Assembly: GCF_963082655.1 (NCBI RefSeq)
Contig: NC_081553.1
Location: forward strand, 225,031,570-225,095,569
Origin: Stomoxys calcitrans
Taxonomy: Eukaryota; Arthropoda; Insecta; Diptera; Muscidae
Length of the DNA: 64,000 nucleotides
Direction of reading: 5' to 3'
Shown here: positions 35,374-48,020 of the stretch, piece after piece
Numbering within the stretch: the first letter of the stretch is position 1
Layout: the number at the start of each line of letters is the position of its first letter
Position numbers and translations under genes: made by a program
Notes under the pieces: model-generated
What the model saw: the letters and a program-made list of their open reading frames with translations, nothing else
Database searches by the model: none
What the model was told of the DNA's origin: nothing

Positions 35374-35451
35374 TTAAGTAATATAATATATACCTTATTC
35401 ACCTTGCTACCTGAGGATGTAATGTAGCATATGTATACATTGAATTCATTT

Positions 35452-35471
35452 TAACAAAAGACTTAAGACAC
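35452..35471 (-). repeat. Dispersed 20-bp motif, minus strand
   Basis: TAACAAAAGACTTAAGACAC matches the motif complement with one mismatch at the edge, and CAAAC follows as in other copies. Confidence 0.88.
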
Positions 35472-35535
35472 AAACTTGATTTTTAGTATATAAATGGAAA
35501 TTTATAGGAGTTATGATAACAATATTTGAACGTGT

Positions 35536-38500
35536 GTCGAACAAAATTGTTGCAATATTATTACACCGTTATATAACGTAACGGAAATAAAAAATCAATA
35601 TCAAAATTTCAAGTTTCAAATAGAGTATAACAGTTGTATAACAGTTTTGTATAAGTGTTCTACAGTTTCGAAAATTGGTAATCTTGTTTAATACAAATCT
35701 TACAACAAATCTCAATCAATTTCATAATATGAGTTCTAAAATAAGCTATAAGGAGTTGTATAACAGTTAATAACAATTGTATATAAGTGTTATACAATTC
35801 AAAAATAATATTTAAATTATTAAATATTAAAAACTCAATTTTAATTTTAATTTAATTTAATTAAATTCGTTATATAATTTTGTAAAATATACAATAACAT
35901 TGTATAACAGTTTACAATAATTTTAAACAAGTATGAATCAAACCAAAAGCAAAGTTTAATTTATTTAAAATTTGAAATTCATCCACCATGATATAACGTA
36001 ACGAAAATAAAAAAATCGGTATCAAAATTTTAAATTTCAAATAAATTATAACCGTTGTATAACAGTTTTGTATAAGTGTTCTACAGTTTCGAAAATTGGT
36101 AATCTTGTTTAATAAAAATCTTACAACGAATCTCAACCAATTTCATAATATGAGTTCTAAAATATTTTATAAGAGTTTTATAACAGTTAATAACAATTGT
36201 ATATAGGTGTTATACAATACAAAAATAATATTTAAATTATTAAATAATAAAAACTCAATTTTAATATTCAATTTAAGAATTAATTTTTAAGCTTAAGATG
36301 ATATAACAGTATTTATTATAAATCTTATGGTTAGCTGTCATAGAATTTCGAAAATTCACAATTTAGTAAAAATAGTTAAAACCTTGAAAACATTTTTTAG
36401 ACATTAACTGTAATAACAGTGTAAAGATTGACAATTGATTTATATAAAGGAAATCTTCAAAAAAATTTGAAAATATTAACTATAAATCAAAGTATAACTG
36501 TTGTATAACAGTTTTGTATAAGTGTTATGCAGTTTCGTTAATTTTCAGCTTAAATGAAAATCTTAGTCAATTAAAATCATCAATTAATTTCGTAATATAA
36601 TTTTGTTAAATATACAATAACATTGTATAACAGTTTACAATAATTTTAAACAAGTATTCAACAATCCAAAAGCTATGTTTAATTTATTTAAAAAAATAAA
36701 ACTCAACTTCAGTATTAAATTTTAAACTTTCCAGTCAAAGATTATACAAAAGTATTATAAATCTTATGTTTAACTGTTATACAATTTCAAAAACTTTCAA
36801 TTTAGTATAACATTTAAAATTTTAAAAATGGATTTTTGGAAATTATTTCAATTTAAATGTATGGTTCAAAGTTAAATGTAACAGTTGATGAAATATTTTT
36901 GCATTATGAAATTTCAAACGCTTTCCATATAATAAAATACTTTTGAATATTAACTGTTATACAATTTTAAAAATTAACAATTGGCTTAAATGTATAAAAA
37001 ATCATCCAACAAATTTAAAATATGAACTTCAAATCATATTAGTATTACGAATTTCATCAATTAATTTCGTAATATAAGTTATAAATATAGTATAGCAGTT
37101 GTATAACAGTGTACAACGTGGTTTATACAAGTATTATATAATCCAAAAGCAATATTTCAGTTCAAAGTTAAATCCAACAGTTGATGAAACATTTTTGCAT
37201 AGTGAAATTTCAAACGACTCCCATATAATAAAAATGTTTTGACATTAACTGTTATACAATTTATAAATTGACAATTGGCTTAAATATATAAAAAATCGTC
37301 CAACAAATTTGAAATATGAACTTCAAATCAAAGTATAACAGTTGTATAACAATTTTGTTTGAGTGTTATACAATTTCATTGGTTCAAATGTAAAGGAAAA
37401 CATTTAGCAATTTTGAAATATAAGCATTCAATCAAAGTATAACAGTTATATAACAGTTTTGTAAAAGCGTTGTACAGTTCTAAAAGTTCCAATTTCATTT
37501 GATGTTTAATGTACTGTTACATCTATTAGCTAATTTTCAAGTTTAACATAATATAACAGCATCAGATAATATTTTATTTCACTGTTACACAAATACCAGA
37601 ATTATTAGAACTTTTGCTATCGTAATACGAAAATCATCAATCATTGTCACAATGTGATTTTTAAAATAAAGTATGAAAGTTGTATACCAGTTTAATGTAA
37701 GTGTTATACAAACAAAAAACAGTGTAACACCAAAGTAGTAAATAGTATAACAGTGTTATTATATGTTTAACTGTTATGCTAGCTCAAAAGCTTTCAATTT
37801 AATAGGTTGGTTCAAATTAGAATGACAGTCTATTTTGTACACAGACTCACTTAGACTATTTTAGTCCCTTGTAATACCACAGTACCGATAAACCAGATCT
37901 CTGATGGAAATCGAACACCGCACTTGTAATCAGAGCACGCTACTAACTCGGCTACCGGGACGACCAATATATCCACATCAAGATCAATTTAATAATATTT
38001 ATAAAATTTTGAAGGCGGATTTTATGAAATTGCAGCAATTGAAATCTTAAATTACAATTCAATCTTACAAATAATAGTTATGTACATTATTATGCAATTG
38101 TAACTTCAAACCCTTTCCATTCAATTAACTATTTTTGAACTTTAACTCTAATACAATTTCAAAAATCAAAAATTCGGTTTAATATTAAGAAAATCATCAA
38201 TGAATTTTTAAATATGATCTCTAAATTAATGTATAACAGTTGTATAACAGTTTCGTATATGTATTATACAATTCCAAAAACAATACAATCTCATATAATA
38301 TTTGGAGTTCGAATGAACTGTGGCATCTATTAGTTAATTTACCAATTTAAGATAGTGTAATAACATTACGTAACGTAATATTTAACTGTTATACAAGTTC
38401 AAAACTAATATTTGTGTTATCATGTCAAGCATATAATCTATCATTTTCACAATATTAGTTTTATGGCAAAGTATGAAAGTTGTATAACAGTTTTCTATAA

Positions 38501-38540
38501 GTGTTATACTATCCAAAAACAGTGTTACACATATTTGTTG
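35536..38540. repeat. AT-rich repeat field built on TATAACAGTT
   Basis: About 3 kb of AT-rich DNA in which GTATAACAGTTGTATAACAG, TTTTGTATAAGTGTTATACA and AACTGTTATACAA recur dozens of times in both orientations. Longer blocks are duplicated: the segment from 35573 recurs from 35993 (420 bp apart), and that from 36871 recurs from about 37168 (about 297 bp apart). No terminal repeats or coding frame are visible. It may be an old complex satellite or a low-divergence internal amplification. A separate SINE fragment lies at 37801-37965. Confidence 0.75.
37801..37965 (-). mobile_element. tRNA-derived SINE of a second family
   Basis: The minus strand reads GTCCCGGTAGCCGAGTTAGT, then GTGCTCTGATTACAAGTGCG, then GTGTTCGATTTCCATCAGAG: a tRNA-like head with A box (TAGCCGAGTTAGTAGCG) and B box (GTTCGATTTCC). 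The body after it (CTGGTTTATCGGTACTGTGG) differs from the main SINE family. It is embedded in the AT-rich repeat field. The 3' limit near 37801 is approximate. Confidence 0.65.
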
Positions 38541-39715
38541 ATTTTTATTGACTTCATACCACCCTATTATTCTATACCCCACAACCAATAAAAATTCTAT
38601 ACCTAACATGCAACACATGCAACTTCTTTTCATTTGGGACTCCCGAAAACATGAAATACTTAAAACGTCACAATGCCACATATAAATGTATGTTGCCGCA
38701 TTGTATATGTAACTTTTAACGCCGCCACTGAGCAGGAATCAGTCCTGCCAAGGAATGCAAAGTGGTCCGAATGACAAATGTTTTTGCGCACTGGTGAAAA
38801 AAAAACTCAAAAACAGACCAAAGCGACATAAAAGTCTTACTTACACAGGAGATGGTAAATAAAGTGAATTTCAGGCCAACAAAGCAAAAGATAAACATAA
38901 AACTAAAAAAACTAAAAGCCAGCAAAAAGCAAATAAATTTTATGGGAGTTTTCTTGGTCACAGACATTTTCTTTCTATACTCTTAGCGGCAGGAATTTCG
39001 AGCACTTTAAAAGCATTGTTGCTTGCGATTCATGTTCTTCTCGTTTTTGTATACATTTTCAAGAAATGACAAATTAAGGCTGAAAATCATCTGGCCTTTA
39101 TGGTTTTATAATCTGCAAGCTCATATACATTTTTCTTTCCTTCCCTCAATGCGTCACAATCATCTATCTCTCTTTTCCTTCCATATACTCATCATCTTTG
39201 CTTTTCGGTAAAAGTAATTAAAAGTAATTTTCAAATAGTTCTTGTCAGTTTTGCCTGGGCTTTTGTTTTGATGTATTTCTCTGACCGAAATATTTGCAAT
39301 ATTTTTGCTAATGATTCCCCATATTGTTAAGTGGTTAGTCTTAAATGTGTTTTCGAGTTCATTTTTTTTAATTCTCATTCTTTCCTGTTTGCTTTAATGG
39401 ACATTTAAAGCAATTAAAAACATTGATATCAATCACTCAGAGAGGAATCGAAAAAATGACTCAACGAAAAGAAAATGACCATATTCTACCACAGGGAACA
39501 ATAAATAATATATGCCTTGTTGTGGAAGTATCCAATTTCAAGGTTAATGGTTGTTGTTATTAATGTAAGCAATTGTTAAGACACCACACGAAGGTAAGGG
39601 GGTTTTTTTTTGGTTAATTTTTGAAGAAATTTCACTTTCATGAGTTACAAAACAAAAGACTTAAGAAACAAACCTTAAAATTTCACAATTGATTTTTTAT
39701 TGTTTTAAAAAAATA
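38541..39715. other. AT-rich unique DNA
   Basis: No gene is supported. Holds one minus-strand copy of the dispersed motif with one mismatch (AAACAAAAGACTTAAGAAAC, 39650-39669), directly before the AAAAT array. Confidence 0.5.
39650..39669 (-). repeat. Dispersed 20-bp motif, minus strand
   Basis: AAACAAAAGACTTAAGAAAC has one mismatch to the motif complement, with CAAAC absent but AAACC following. Confidence 0.85.
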
Positions 39716-39783
39716 ATAATAAAATAATATAAAATAAAATAAAATGAAATAAAATAAAAAAAAAATAAAATAAAATAAAATAA

Positions 39784-39814
<31 letters not shown>

Positions 39815-40150
39815 TAAAAATAAAAATAAAAATAAAAATAAAAATAAAATAAAACAAAAAAATATAAAATCACATAAAATGAAATAAAATAAAAATTAAA
39901 TTAAATTAAATTGAATAAAATAAAATAGAATAAAAAAATAAAATAAAAATAAATTAAAATAAAATAAAATAAAATAAAATAAAATAAAATAAAATAAAAT
40001 AAAATAAAATAAAATAAAATAAAATAAAATAAAATAAAATAAAATAATATAATATAAAATAAAGTAAAATAAAAATTAAATTAAATAAATTTAAATAATA
40101 ATAATAAAATAACAAAAAAATAAAATAAAATATAACAAAAATAAATAAAA
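39716..40150. repeat. (AAAAT)n pentanucleotide array
   Basis: About 430 bp of AAAAT with AAAAAT variants and scattered substitutions. It directly precedes copies of the dispersed repeat at 40160-40900. Its complement, (ATTTT)n, lies 5.4 kb away at 45540-46562. Confidence 0.95.
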
Positions 40151-40159
40151 TTTAATTTA

Positions 40160-40900
40160 AACCTCCCACCCTCCCCTTACCCCAAAAGTACTATCCAAAA
40201 ATAAAAGTGGACCGATCGGGGCAATATGGGATTCAAATGACTGGTATTCGGGAGTAGAGTACGAATTTCATAATAATAGTTGGGTCCAGGTACCTCCTGG
40301 GGGGCCGCCCCAGCTCCAAAAAACCTTTAAAATAGATTTCTTTGACGATCATGACAATATGGGGCCAATTGAAAGGTATTCGGGAGTAGTTTACGCATAT
40401 GGTCAGGAAGTAGGAATTGGCTTTATAGTTTATTGATAACGGAAGGGGGACGGATCCTCCCCCTTATGTCAAAAACGCAACCCAAGATCAAAAGTGGACC
40501 GATCTGGACAATATGGGTATCAAATGAAAAGTATGCGGGAGTAGATAACGACTCTGGCATACAAATTCATGTCGAAGTATTGGGGGTCACCCCACCCCCA
40601 CAAAAACGCGCAAAATGGGCACATTAGCCAATCACGAATATCGGTTTGTTTGTTCCGTATAGACTGAAAAACGGCAGAATTAATTTTCTCGAAATGTTCG
40701 CTTATTGTGTAGGTTGGTCTGGAAGGAAACAAAGGCCATATAATTTTTCGTTATTGGAAGGGGGACGGACCCTCCCCTTATGTCAAAAATGCAACCCAAA
40801 ATCAAAAGTGGACCGATCTGGACAATATAGGTATCAAATGAAAGGTATTGGAGAGTAGAATACGAATATGGTATTGAAATTTGGGTCCCAGTACCCAGTG
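40160..40900 (+). repeat. Dispersed repeat family C, left copies
   Basis: Two or three degenerate units share AAAAGTGGACCGATCTGGAC, AATATGGGTATCAAATGAAA, GGTATTCGGGAGTAGA, GTTCCGTATAGACTGAAAAA and GTTGGTCTGGAAGGAAACAA. The same units lie in reverse orientation at 44300-45510. No coding region was found. The element type is unknown to me. Confidence 0.7.
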
Positions 40901-40939
40901 TCGAAATGTATGAGGTGCCATTTCACTCCTAATGAGAAC

Positions 40940-41095
40940 ATTACCACCAGGAATTGAGAAGGGACAAATTCTCACACCTCAATGAGTGCTTTCCGATTCA
41001 AGTTTAAAACTCAATGATAAGGGACCTTGGCATTGACATGGCATTGTATCTTGCAAATGTCGCCAACATTTAGAGGGGATAAATACCGCTTTGTC
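40940..41095 (-). mobile_element. tRNA-derived SINE body fragment
   Basis: Matches the main SINE body on the minus strand (CTCACACCTCAATGAGTGCT, GATTCAAGTTTAAAACTCAA, CAAATGTCGCCAACATTTAG). The tRNA-like head is missing and the 3' tail is degenerate. Confidence 0.7.
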
Positions 41096-41105
41096 CGATA
41101 GGCTA

Positions 41106-42928
41106 CACTGGCACCAATTCGATATCCGCATTCAGGGTGAAGTGTACCCATCCAAAAAAGATATTAGAGACTTAAAGAAGGAGCAGCGGAGCGGGCCCGT
41201 TTCGGCTAGTACATAGAATAAAATAATATGATGGAAATCATCATAACATTGTTTGTGGTTTATCGTAGCAACAACTTTTGTCAATCTTTGCTTAAGCAAC
41301 ACTTTTATGTTTGCTAAAACAGCAGTCATATTTGCTTTCCCATTTTCATTATACAAATTTGCCAACTTTTTTGCTATTTGGATTAACAAATTTCCTTGAG
41401 TGTAGGAAATCTCTAAAATGATTGATCAAATACCACAAACAAGCAATGAAGCAACCATTTGTGTAACATTTCACACAACAACTTCTCGTCTGCTATATTT
41501 TCAATTTTCTCCAAAATACAAAATCCCCCAGAAAGTCATTTGCATGCCTACCTACCCACATTCACATTTAAACAATTTTCATATGCTTACGTTTGTGTCT
41601 TAAGTCTTTTGTTTGTGGTTCACTAATCACTTGGCTATATTAAATGATTGCCACCACACATGGATTACCACGAAAAGATGTTTTGATATTTTGAAAGATG
41701 CATAAAAGAGCACATATTGTACATATGGACATGATTGTTTGTTTGAATGTTTATGGCTTCATATATGGCTCGGAAGCGAAACCCAAACACAAAAAAAAAA
41801 CTCATGCCAAGCTGTAAAGAGATGCTTAAAGGAGCGGCTAAGATAATTTCTTATTTTGTCTCCTCACATTGGGGCGTTTTTGTTTTTTTTTTTTGTCTTT
41901 GTCTGTTTCGGCTATTCTCTTTTTACGAGATCAAGATTATTTTATATTAACATTGATTATTTGACGCTCCCACACTTGAGTGACAGCCAGTCGTTTACAT
42001 GCGATACCACATATTTTTTTTTCTAAGAATTTATTGATAATCTGCTCAGTGTGTGTGTGTGTGGACTGGTTGGAAGAGTGCAACAGCGAGTACCCCCAGA
42101 GACAAGTAACCTAAGCTGCATGGTTAATTTGAAAGTAACCCAATTCTTTTAAGTTTGATTATGTGTTTTTTGGTTTAAACTCATAAACACACACTCCCAA
42201 ATGAATACCTGTATCATTTTGACTTCTTTTGTAGCTTTTAAATTAAGAAAAATATGGAAAAAGGCGACATTCTTGTATCGGATCATCGAAAAGTTAATTC
42301 ATAAGTCACACTACTTTTGACATTTACCCGTTGTTAAAAGCCTTCAGCTACCATGAATGACTGGCTGACTTTATTATGGTGTTTGGACAGGGCTGCTGTG
42401 TGTGTGTGTTTGCATGTGGAATTGATTGGTATTTGGAATTCCTGCCACACTGACATAAACTTGAAAATCATTATTTTTATTTTTTTTTTGTTTTTCTTTT
42501 GCTTTTGGTATTGTTATTGTTATTTTTCCTTATTATTGTTGTTCTCTATCTCATTTGTAGCCCTCCTCTTGGCTCTAATGAAAAATGTATGTCCAAAAGA
42601 CAATATGCAAAATAATCAAATAATCATTTTACCAACAAGAAGAGTGGCTGAATACTAGAAAAGCAAAAAAAAAAACAGTCATCATACCACACTTATAATC
42701 TTATTGGTAAATAATGGGTGAGGCCAAAGTGCCACAATCGCACCTTAGTTGTAGAAATAGTGATGCTGATGGTGATGCCCTACTTTAAGCAGCATTCCAA
42801 GTGTTCATTTTGTAGATGTAATTGAGAATAAAAAACAAAAATCTTAAAAAAAAAGTGTCGAATTATCCAAAACCTTAAATCAAGGCGACCTTTGTAACCA
42901 AATATATCTTGAAGGGAGTAAATTAAAA
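41106..42928. other. AT-rich unique DNA
   Basis: No gene is supported. One exact dispersed motif lies at 41595-41614 and GT microsatellites at 42050-42064 and about 42400-42410. Frames at 41132-41389 (minus) and 42353-42658 (plus) have no recognisable domain. Confidence 0.5.
41595..41614 (+). repeat. Dispersed 20-bp motif
   Basis: Exact GTGTCTTAAGTCTTTTGTTT, preceded by GTTT. Confidence 0.9.
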
Positions 42929-43730
42929 CAAGTAAAAGCGTGCTAAGTTCGGCCGGGCCGAATCTTATATACCCTCCACCATGGATCGCATTTGTCGAGT
43001 TCTTTTCCCGGCATCTCTTCTTAGGCAAAACAGGATATAAGAAAAGATTTGCTCTGCTATTAGAGCGATATCAAGATATGGTCCGGTTTGGACCACAATT
43101 AAATTATATGTTGGAGACCTGTGTAAAATGTCAGCCTATTCGAATAAGAATTGCGTCCTTTGGGGGCACAAGAAGTAAAATAGAGAGATCGATTTATATG
43201 GGAGCTGTATCGGGCTATTGACTGATTCAGACCATAATCAACACGTATGTTGATGGTCATGAAAGGATCTGTCGTACAAAATTTCAGGCAAATCGGATAA
43301 TAATTGCGACCTCTACTGGCTCAAGAAGTCAAAATCCCAGATCGGTTTATATGACAGCTATATCAGGTTATGGACCGATTTCAACCATACTTGGCACAGT
43401 TGTTACATATCATAACAAAACACGTCGTGCAAAATTTCATTCCAATCGGATAAGAATTACGCCCTCTAGAGGCTTAAGAAGTCAAGACCCAAGATAGGTT
43501 TATATGACAGCTATATCAGGTTATGGACCGATTTGAACCATACTTGGCACAGTTGTTGGATATCACGACAAAACACGTCGTGCGAAATTTCATTCCAATC
43601 GTATAAGAATTGCGCACTCTAGAGGCTCAAGAAGTCAAGACCCCAGATCGGTTTATATGGCAGCTATATCAAAACATAGACTGATATGGCCCATTTACAA
43701 TACCAACCGACCTACACTAATAAGAAGTAT
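42929..43730 (-). mobile_element. Mini-me-like element, second subfamily, 3' half
   Basis: Begins ACAAGTAAAAGCGTGCTAAG, then the palindrome GTTCGGCCGGGCCGAATC and TATACCCTCCACCATGG. Four to five units of about 160 bp follow (GCCCTCTAGAGGCTCAAGAA, ATCGGTTTATATGACAGC, CAGGTTATGGACCGATTT). The far end fades near 43730 without the TATA/GTCY core. Confidence 0.75.
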
Positions 43731-44888
43731 TTGTGCAAAATTTCAAGCGGCTAGTCCTGTTTTATTTGAGCCCCATATTATCGTGATTGGTCTATATATC
43801 CATTTGACGGAGATTGTTTTTTTGGGGGGGTGGGATGGTATTGCAAACATTTCGCTAAATACGAGTGTTGCCTTTTATATTTTGGGATTAGAGAACACAT
43901 TCATCGCCAAAAATTCAATTAAGTTCATCGATGCACTGTTGTTGAATTAATCCACGTCGAAAGTTGTAAAAAGTAATCGCACGAAAATGTTCACGATTTA
44001 ATTCCATATTTTGGTCGAGATGAATCTTTCAAGTTACTGTAAACAACACAAATAGCGCTCGTATGTCAAAATGTTCTGTGTACGTATGACCTCAAAAATA
44101 TCAAGCTTTAGGATAGAGCTGTCAGTTGACGGATTGCACCCCAAGGGTTGTCCAATCCCAAAATATAAAAGGCAAACCGGCGAAGGGATGTCATGCTGTG
44201 CTGCCAATTACCTTTCATTTAAGCCCAAAACTGCTATGGTCGACAAAAAATGTACGTCTTAAGGCAGGAGCTGGGTAGGCACTCCGCCACTTTCCCCTTA
44301 AAATAGGTACCAAATTCGTTCTTTCCTCCCAAACACCTTTTATTTGAGCCCCGTATTGATATGTTCGGGAAATAAGTTCAGTTTAGGGGGTGTTTGAGGC
44401 TTACCCACAAATACTTGGACCCAACACTGGATTCCTTTTCAACTTTTATTAGAGTCCCATATTGTCATGATGGGTGAAATATCTTTTTTAAGAGGTAAAG
44501 CGCCACCTATATAATTCAACATTAATTTTAATGTCATTTTCTTAGTATACTCCCGAATTGTTTCATTTGAGTCCCATATAGCCATTTATGGGGTTCTTGG
44601 GTATGGGGACAGCTCCCATTACATAGATTTTAATTTGTTTTTGCAATATTCGTAATCTAAGCCCGAAAACCTTTCATTTGATACCCATATTGTTCGGATT
44701 TGTTCATTTTTGATATTGGTGGTATTTGTGGGGTACAGGGGAGGGTGAGTCCCTTTTTTGATATCAAAAAATTATATAGCCCATGTTTCCATCCAGACCA
44801 ACCTACACAATTTTTGAAAATTTCGAGAAAATCGGTTTAGTCGCTTTTGAGTCTATACGGAACACACAAACAAATCGAGTCCCATATA
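43731..44888 (-). repeat. Repeat family C, right copies, first part
   Basis: Several degenerate units in minus orientation: CATTTGAGTCCCATATAGCC, AAACCTTTCATTTGATACCC, CCATCCAGACCAACCTACAC and TTGAGTCTATACGGAACACA. They are reverse complements of 40160-40900. No gene is visible. Confidence 0.6.
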
Positions 44889-45123
44889 TTGGGTTGCCCA
44901 AAAAGTAATTGCGGATTTTTTAAAAGAAACTAAATGCATTTTTAATAAAACCTAGAATGAACTTTAATCAAATATACTTTTTTACACTTTTTTCTAAAGC
45001 AAGCTAAAAGTAACAGCCGATAACTGACAGAAGAAAGAATGCATTTACAGAGTCACAAGCTGTGAAAAAATTTGTCAACGCCGACTATATGAAAAATCCG
45101 CAATTACTTTTTGGGCAACCCAA
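44889..45123 (-). mobile_element. mariner-derived MITE
   Basis: A full 235-bp copy inserted in family C DNA, with both inverted repeats and TA flanks. Confidence 0.95.
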
Positions 45124-45530
45124 TAATTCTGATTGGCTAATATGCCCATTTGAGGCTTTCTCAGGGGTTTGGAGTAATCCCCAATACTTCAACCTGATTT
45201 TTAATGCCAGATTCGTAATCTACTCCCGACTACCTTTCAATTGAGTCCCATATTGACATGTACGTCCAATATGTCTGTTTGAGAATTAAGACTCAAATTT
45301 TAATAATTATTTATTTAATAATTAATTTAATGCCCATATTGTCCGGGTCGGTCCACTTCTGATTTTGGGTGGTGTTTTGGCATTAGAGAGAGCATCCTTC
45401 CGATATCAAAAAATTATATAGGCTATGTTTCCTTCCAGACCAACTTACGCAATCTGTGAAAATTTCAAGATAATCGGTTCAGCCGTTTTTGAGACTATAC
45501 GAAGTAAACAAACACAAATTGATTTTTAAT
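45124..45530 (-). repeat. Repeat family C, right copies, terminal part
   Basis: Continues the family C units interrupted by the MITE: ACTCCCGACTACCTTTCAAT, GTCGGTCCACTTCTGATTTT, TTCCTTCCAGACCAACTTAC, GTTCAGCCGTTTTTGAGACT and AAACAAACACAAATTGATTT. It runs directly into the (ATTTT)n array, so the array looks like this repeat's expanded 3' tail. Confidence 0.7.
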
Positions 45531-45539
45531 ATAAAATAT

Positions 45540-46562
45540 AATTATTTATTTTATTTTATTTTGATTTATTTTATTTTATTTTTTTCTTTTTCTTTTTATT
45601 TTATTTTAATTTATTTTATTTTTTTTAATTTTATGTTATGTTATTTTATTTTATTTTATTTTATTTTATTTGATTTTTATATTATTTTATTTAAATTAAA
45701 TTTTATTTATTTTTGTTATATTTTATTTTATTTTTTTTGTTATTTTATTTACATTTATTTAAAGTTATTTAATTTAATTTTTATTTTACTTTATTTTATT
45801 TTATTTTATTTTATTTTATTTTATTTTATTTTATTTTATTTTATTTTATTTTATTTTATTTTATTTTATTTTATTTTATTTTACTTTATTTTATTTTATT
45901 TTATTTTATTTTATTTTATTTTATTTTATTTTATTTTATTTTATTTTATTTTATTTTATTTTATTTTATTTTATTTTATTTTATTTTATTTTATTTTATT
46001 TTATTTTATTTTTCTTTTATTTTATTTTATTTTATTTTATTTTATTTTTTTATTTTATTTTATTTTATTTTATTTTATTTTATTTTACTTTATTTTATTT
46101 TATTTTATTTTATTTTATTTTATTTTATTTTATTTTATTTTATTTTATTTTATTTTATTTTATTTTATTTTATTTTATTTTATTTTATTTTATTTTATTT
46201 TATTTTATTTTATTTTATTTTATTTTATTTTATTTTATTTTATTTTATTTTATTTTATTTTATTTTATTTTATTTTATTTTATTTTATTTTATTTTATTT
46301 TATTTTATTTTATTTTATTTTGTTTTGTTTTATTTTATTTTATTTTATTTTATTTTATTTTATTTTAATTTTTTTTTATTTTGTTTTGTTTTGTTTTGTT
46401 TTATTTTATTTTATTTTATTTTGTTTTATTTTATTTTATTTTATTTTATTTTATTTTATTTTATTTTATTTTATTTTATTTTATTTTATTTTATTTAATT
46501 TTATTTTATATTACTTTATTTTATTTTAATATATTTTTTTTGTTTTATTTTATTTTATTTTT
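45540..46562. repeat. (ATTTT)n pentanucleotide array, about 1 kb
   Basis: Nearly pure TTTTA from about 45784 to 46490, with GTTTT variants near 46320-46430 and a less regular left part. The 346-codon frame across it translates to ILFYF repeats because 15 bp encode five residues. It is not a gene. Confidence 0.97.
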
Positions 46563-47791
46563 TCTTCTGGCTCACCTCTTTTCAATTATTGACTATTATC
46601 AATCATCCTCAATTTATCAACTTTCCCCAATGGGAAATCTTTTATGAAATAATTACGAAACAATTTTCAATAAATCCCTCCTTATTTAACCAGCCAACAT
46701 TTTCTCCATTCACAAAATCTATCATTACAAAAAAAAAATCAACCAGCAACTATTTTTGGTTGATTTCATTATTGTCGCCAGCAATAATACCGTAATCTTG
46801 TTATCTTTCATAGGCTTAAGCGCCCACATTTCATTCCGGCTTCTTTTCATTTTCAGTGTCTGTGCTACAATTACCATACAATTAATTAAAGTAACTATGT
46901 GACCATTGAGTTAAGGGTATATGGGAGTATGGGTGTGTGTGTGTGTGTGTGAATGATATGTCAGCAAACCTTAAAGCCCTCAAAACTTAATCCTTTGGGT
47001 AAATAATACAAATTCGATTTGAGAGTAATTTTTGGTTTGTTTGTTTGTTTTCTTTCTTTTATTTACTTTAGATATTATATGGCAACATTTAATCGTATTT
47101 GAGAAAACAAAAAAAAATACCAAAAAATGGAAATAGAAATAAAGTCAAAGCATAATAAGGTAACAAGACAATCACATACCACACCATATTTCAGCATATT
47201 CCACAGCACTGGCAAGCTGCTCCACTAGAAATCATTACTTAAATCAATACCCATAATAATGTAAACAACAACAACAGCAACAGCAACGACACCATATCAA
47301 CCATAATAACAAATCATAAAAAAAGTTTACTTTAATTTATAAAACAAACAACAGTCACACATGTAGCATACACCACAACACCAACACCAAGCATCTTTCT
47401 ATCTGGAGGGAACCTCGGCACGGACCGACCGACAGACATTGAGACTGACAACTGGAAACTTGCCCGTCACACTCACTTCTTCGTTGTAAGAAGTGTACGA
47501 GTGGCTATGAACGTAGAGCAGAACAATTGGGATGGTCGTATGCTCAGTTATGTAGACCTGTATTCCCTGCACTGACAAATAACGTTATGGACAATTGATT
47601 ACCACCACATTCCGTTTTCCATTCAACCACATTACAAAAAAAAAAGCTGGGGTTTTTGAGCAGTGAATAGAAAAAAAAAACACTTCATTCACATGGTAAA
47701 AAGCCAGAAAATAGATGAGAGGGAGATGATTAAGTGAATTTGAAAAAAATGTAGAAATGTTATTATTTTTGATAACTTCTGGCCAATAATA
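46563..47791. other. Non-coding AT-rich DNA
   Basis: No gene is visible. A GT microsatellite lies at 46932-46950, ACAACAACAGCAACAGCAAC near 47265-47285, and A-rich tracts elsewhere. Confidence 0.5.
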
Positions 47792-47831
47792 TTGGGTTGC
47801 CCAAAAAGTAATTGCGGATTTTTCAACCCAA
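47792..47831. mobile_element. 40-bp mariner MITE remnant
   Basis: One complete inverted repeat (TTGGGTTGCCCAAAAAGTAA and on to GATTTTT) is joined directly to the last eight bases of the other end (CAACCCAA), flanked by TA on both sides. Almost the whole interior is gone. Confidence 0.9.
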
Positions 47832-48020
47832 TATATTACTAATAGGAAATGAAGATAAAATAAAAAAACAATAAATTAAAAAAAAAATAATTATTTAAAG
47901 TTATTACAATTAAAGTTAACGGTTTAAAAACAAAAATCACTAAAAGAAAAACACCGAAAAATTTATTGAGTGAAAGAAATTGGGATGAGATCGAAAAAAA
48001 GCTAGTAAAAGATCTGCAGT

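Noticed and set aside
35078..38540. CRISPR-like or replication-origin-like AT repeats
   Set aside because: Repeats vary in length and spacing with no unique spacers, and the genome is eukaryotic.
45489..46529. 346-codon plus-strand frame rich in Phe, Ile, Leu and Tyr
   Set aside because: It translates the (ATTTT)n array, in which 15 bp repeat as ILFYF. No real protein composition.
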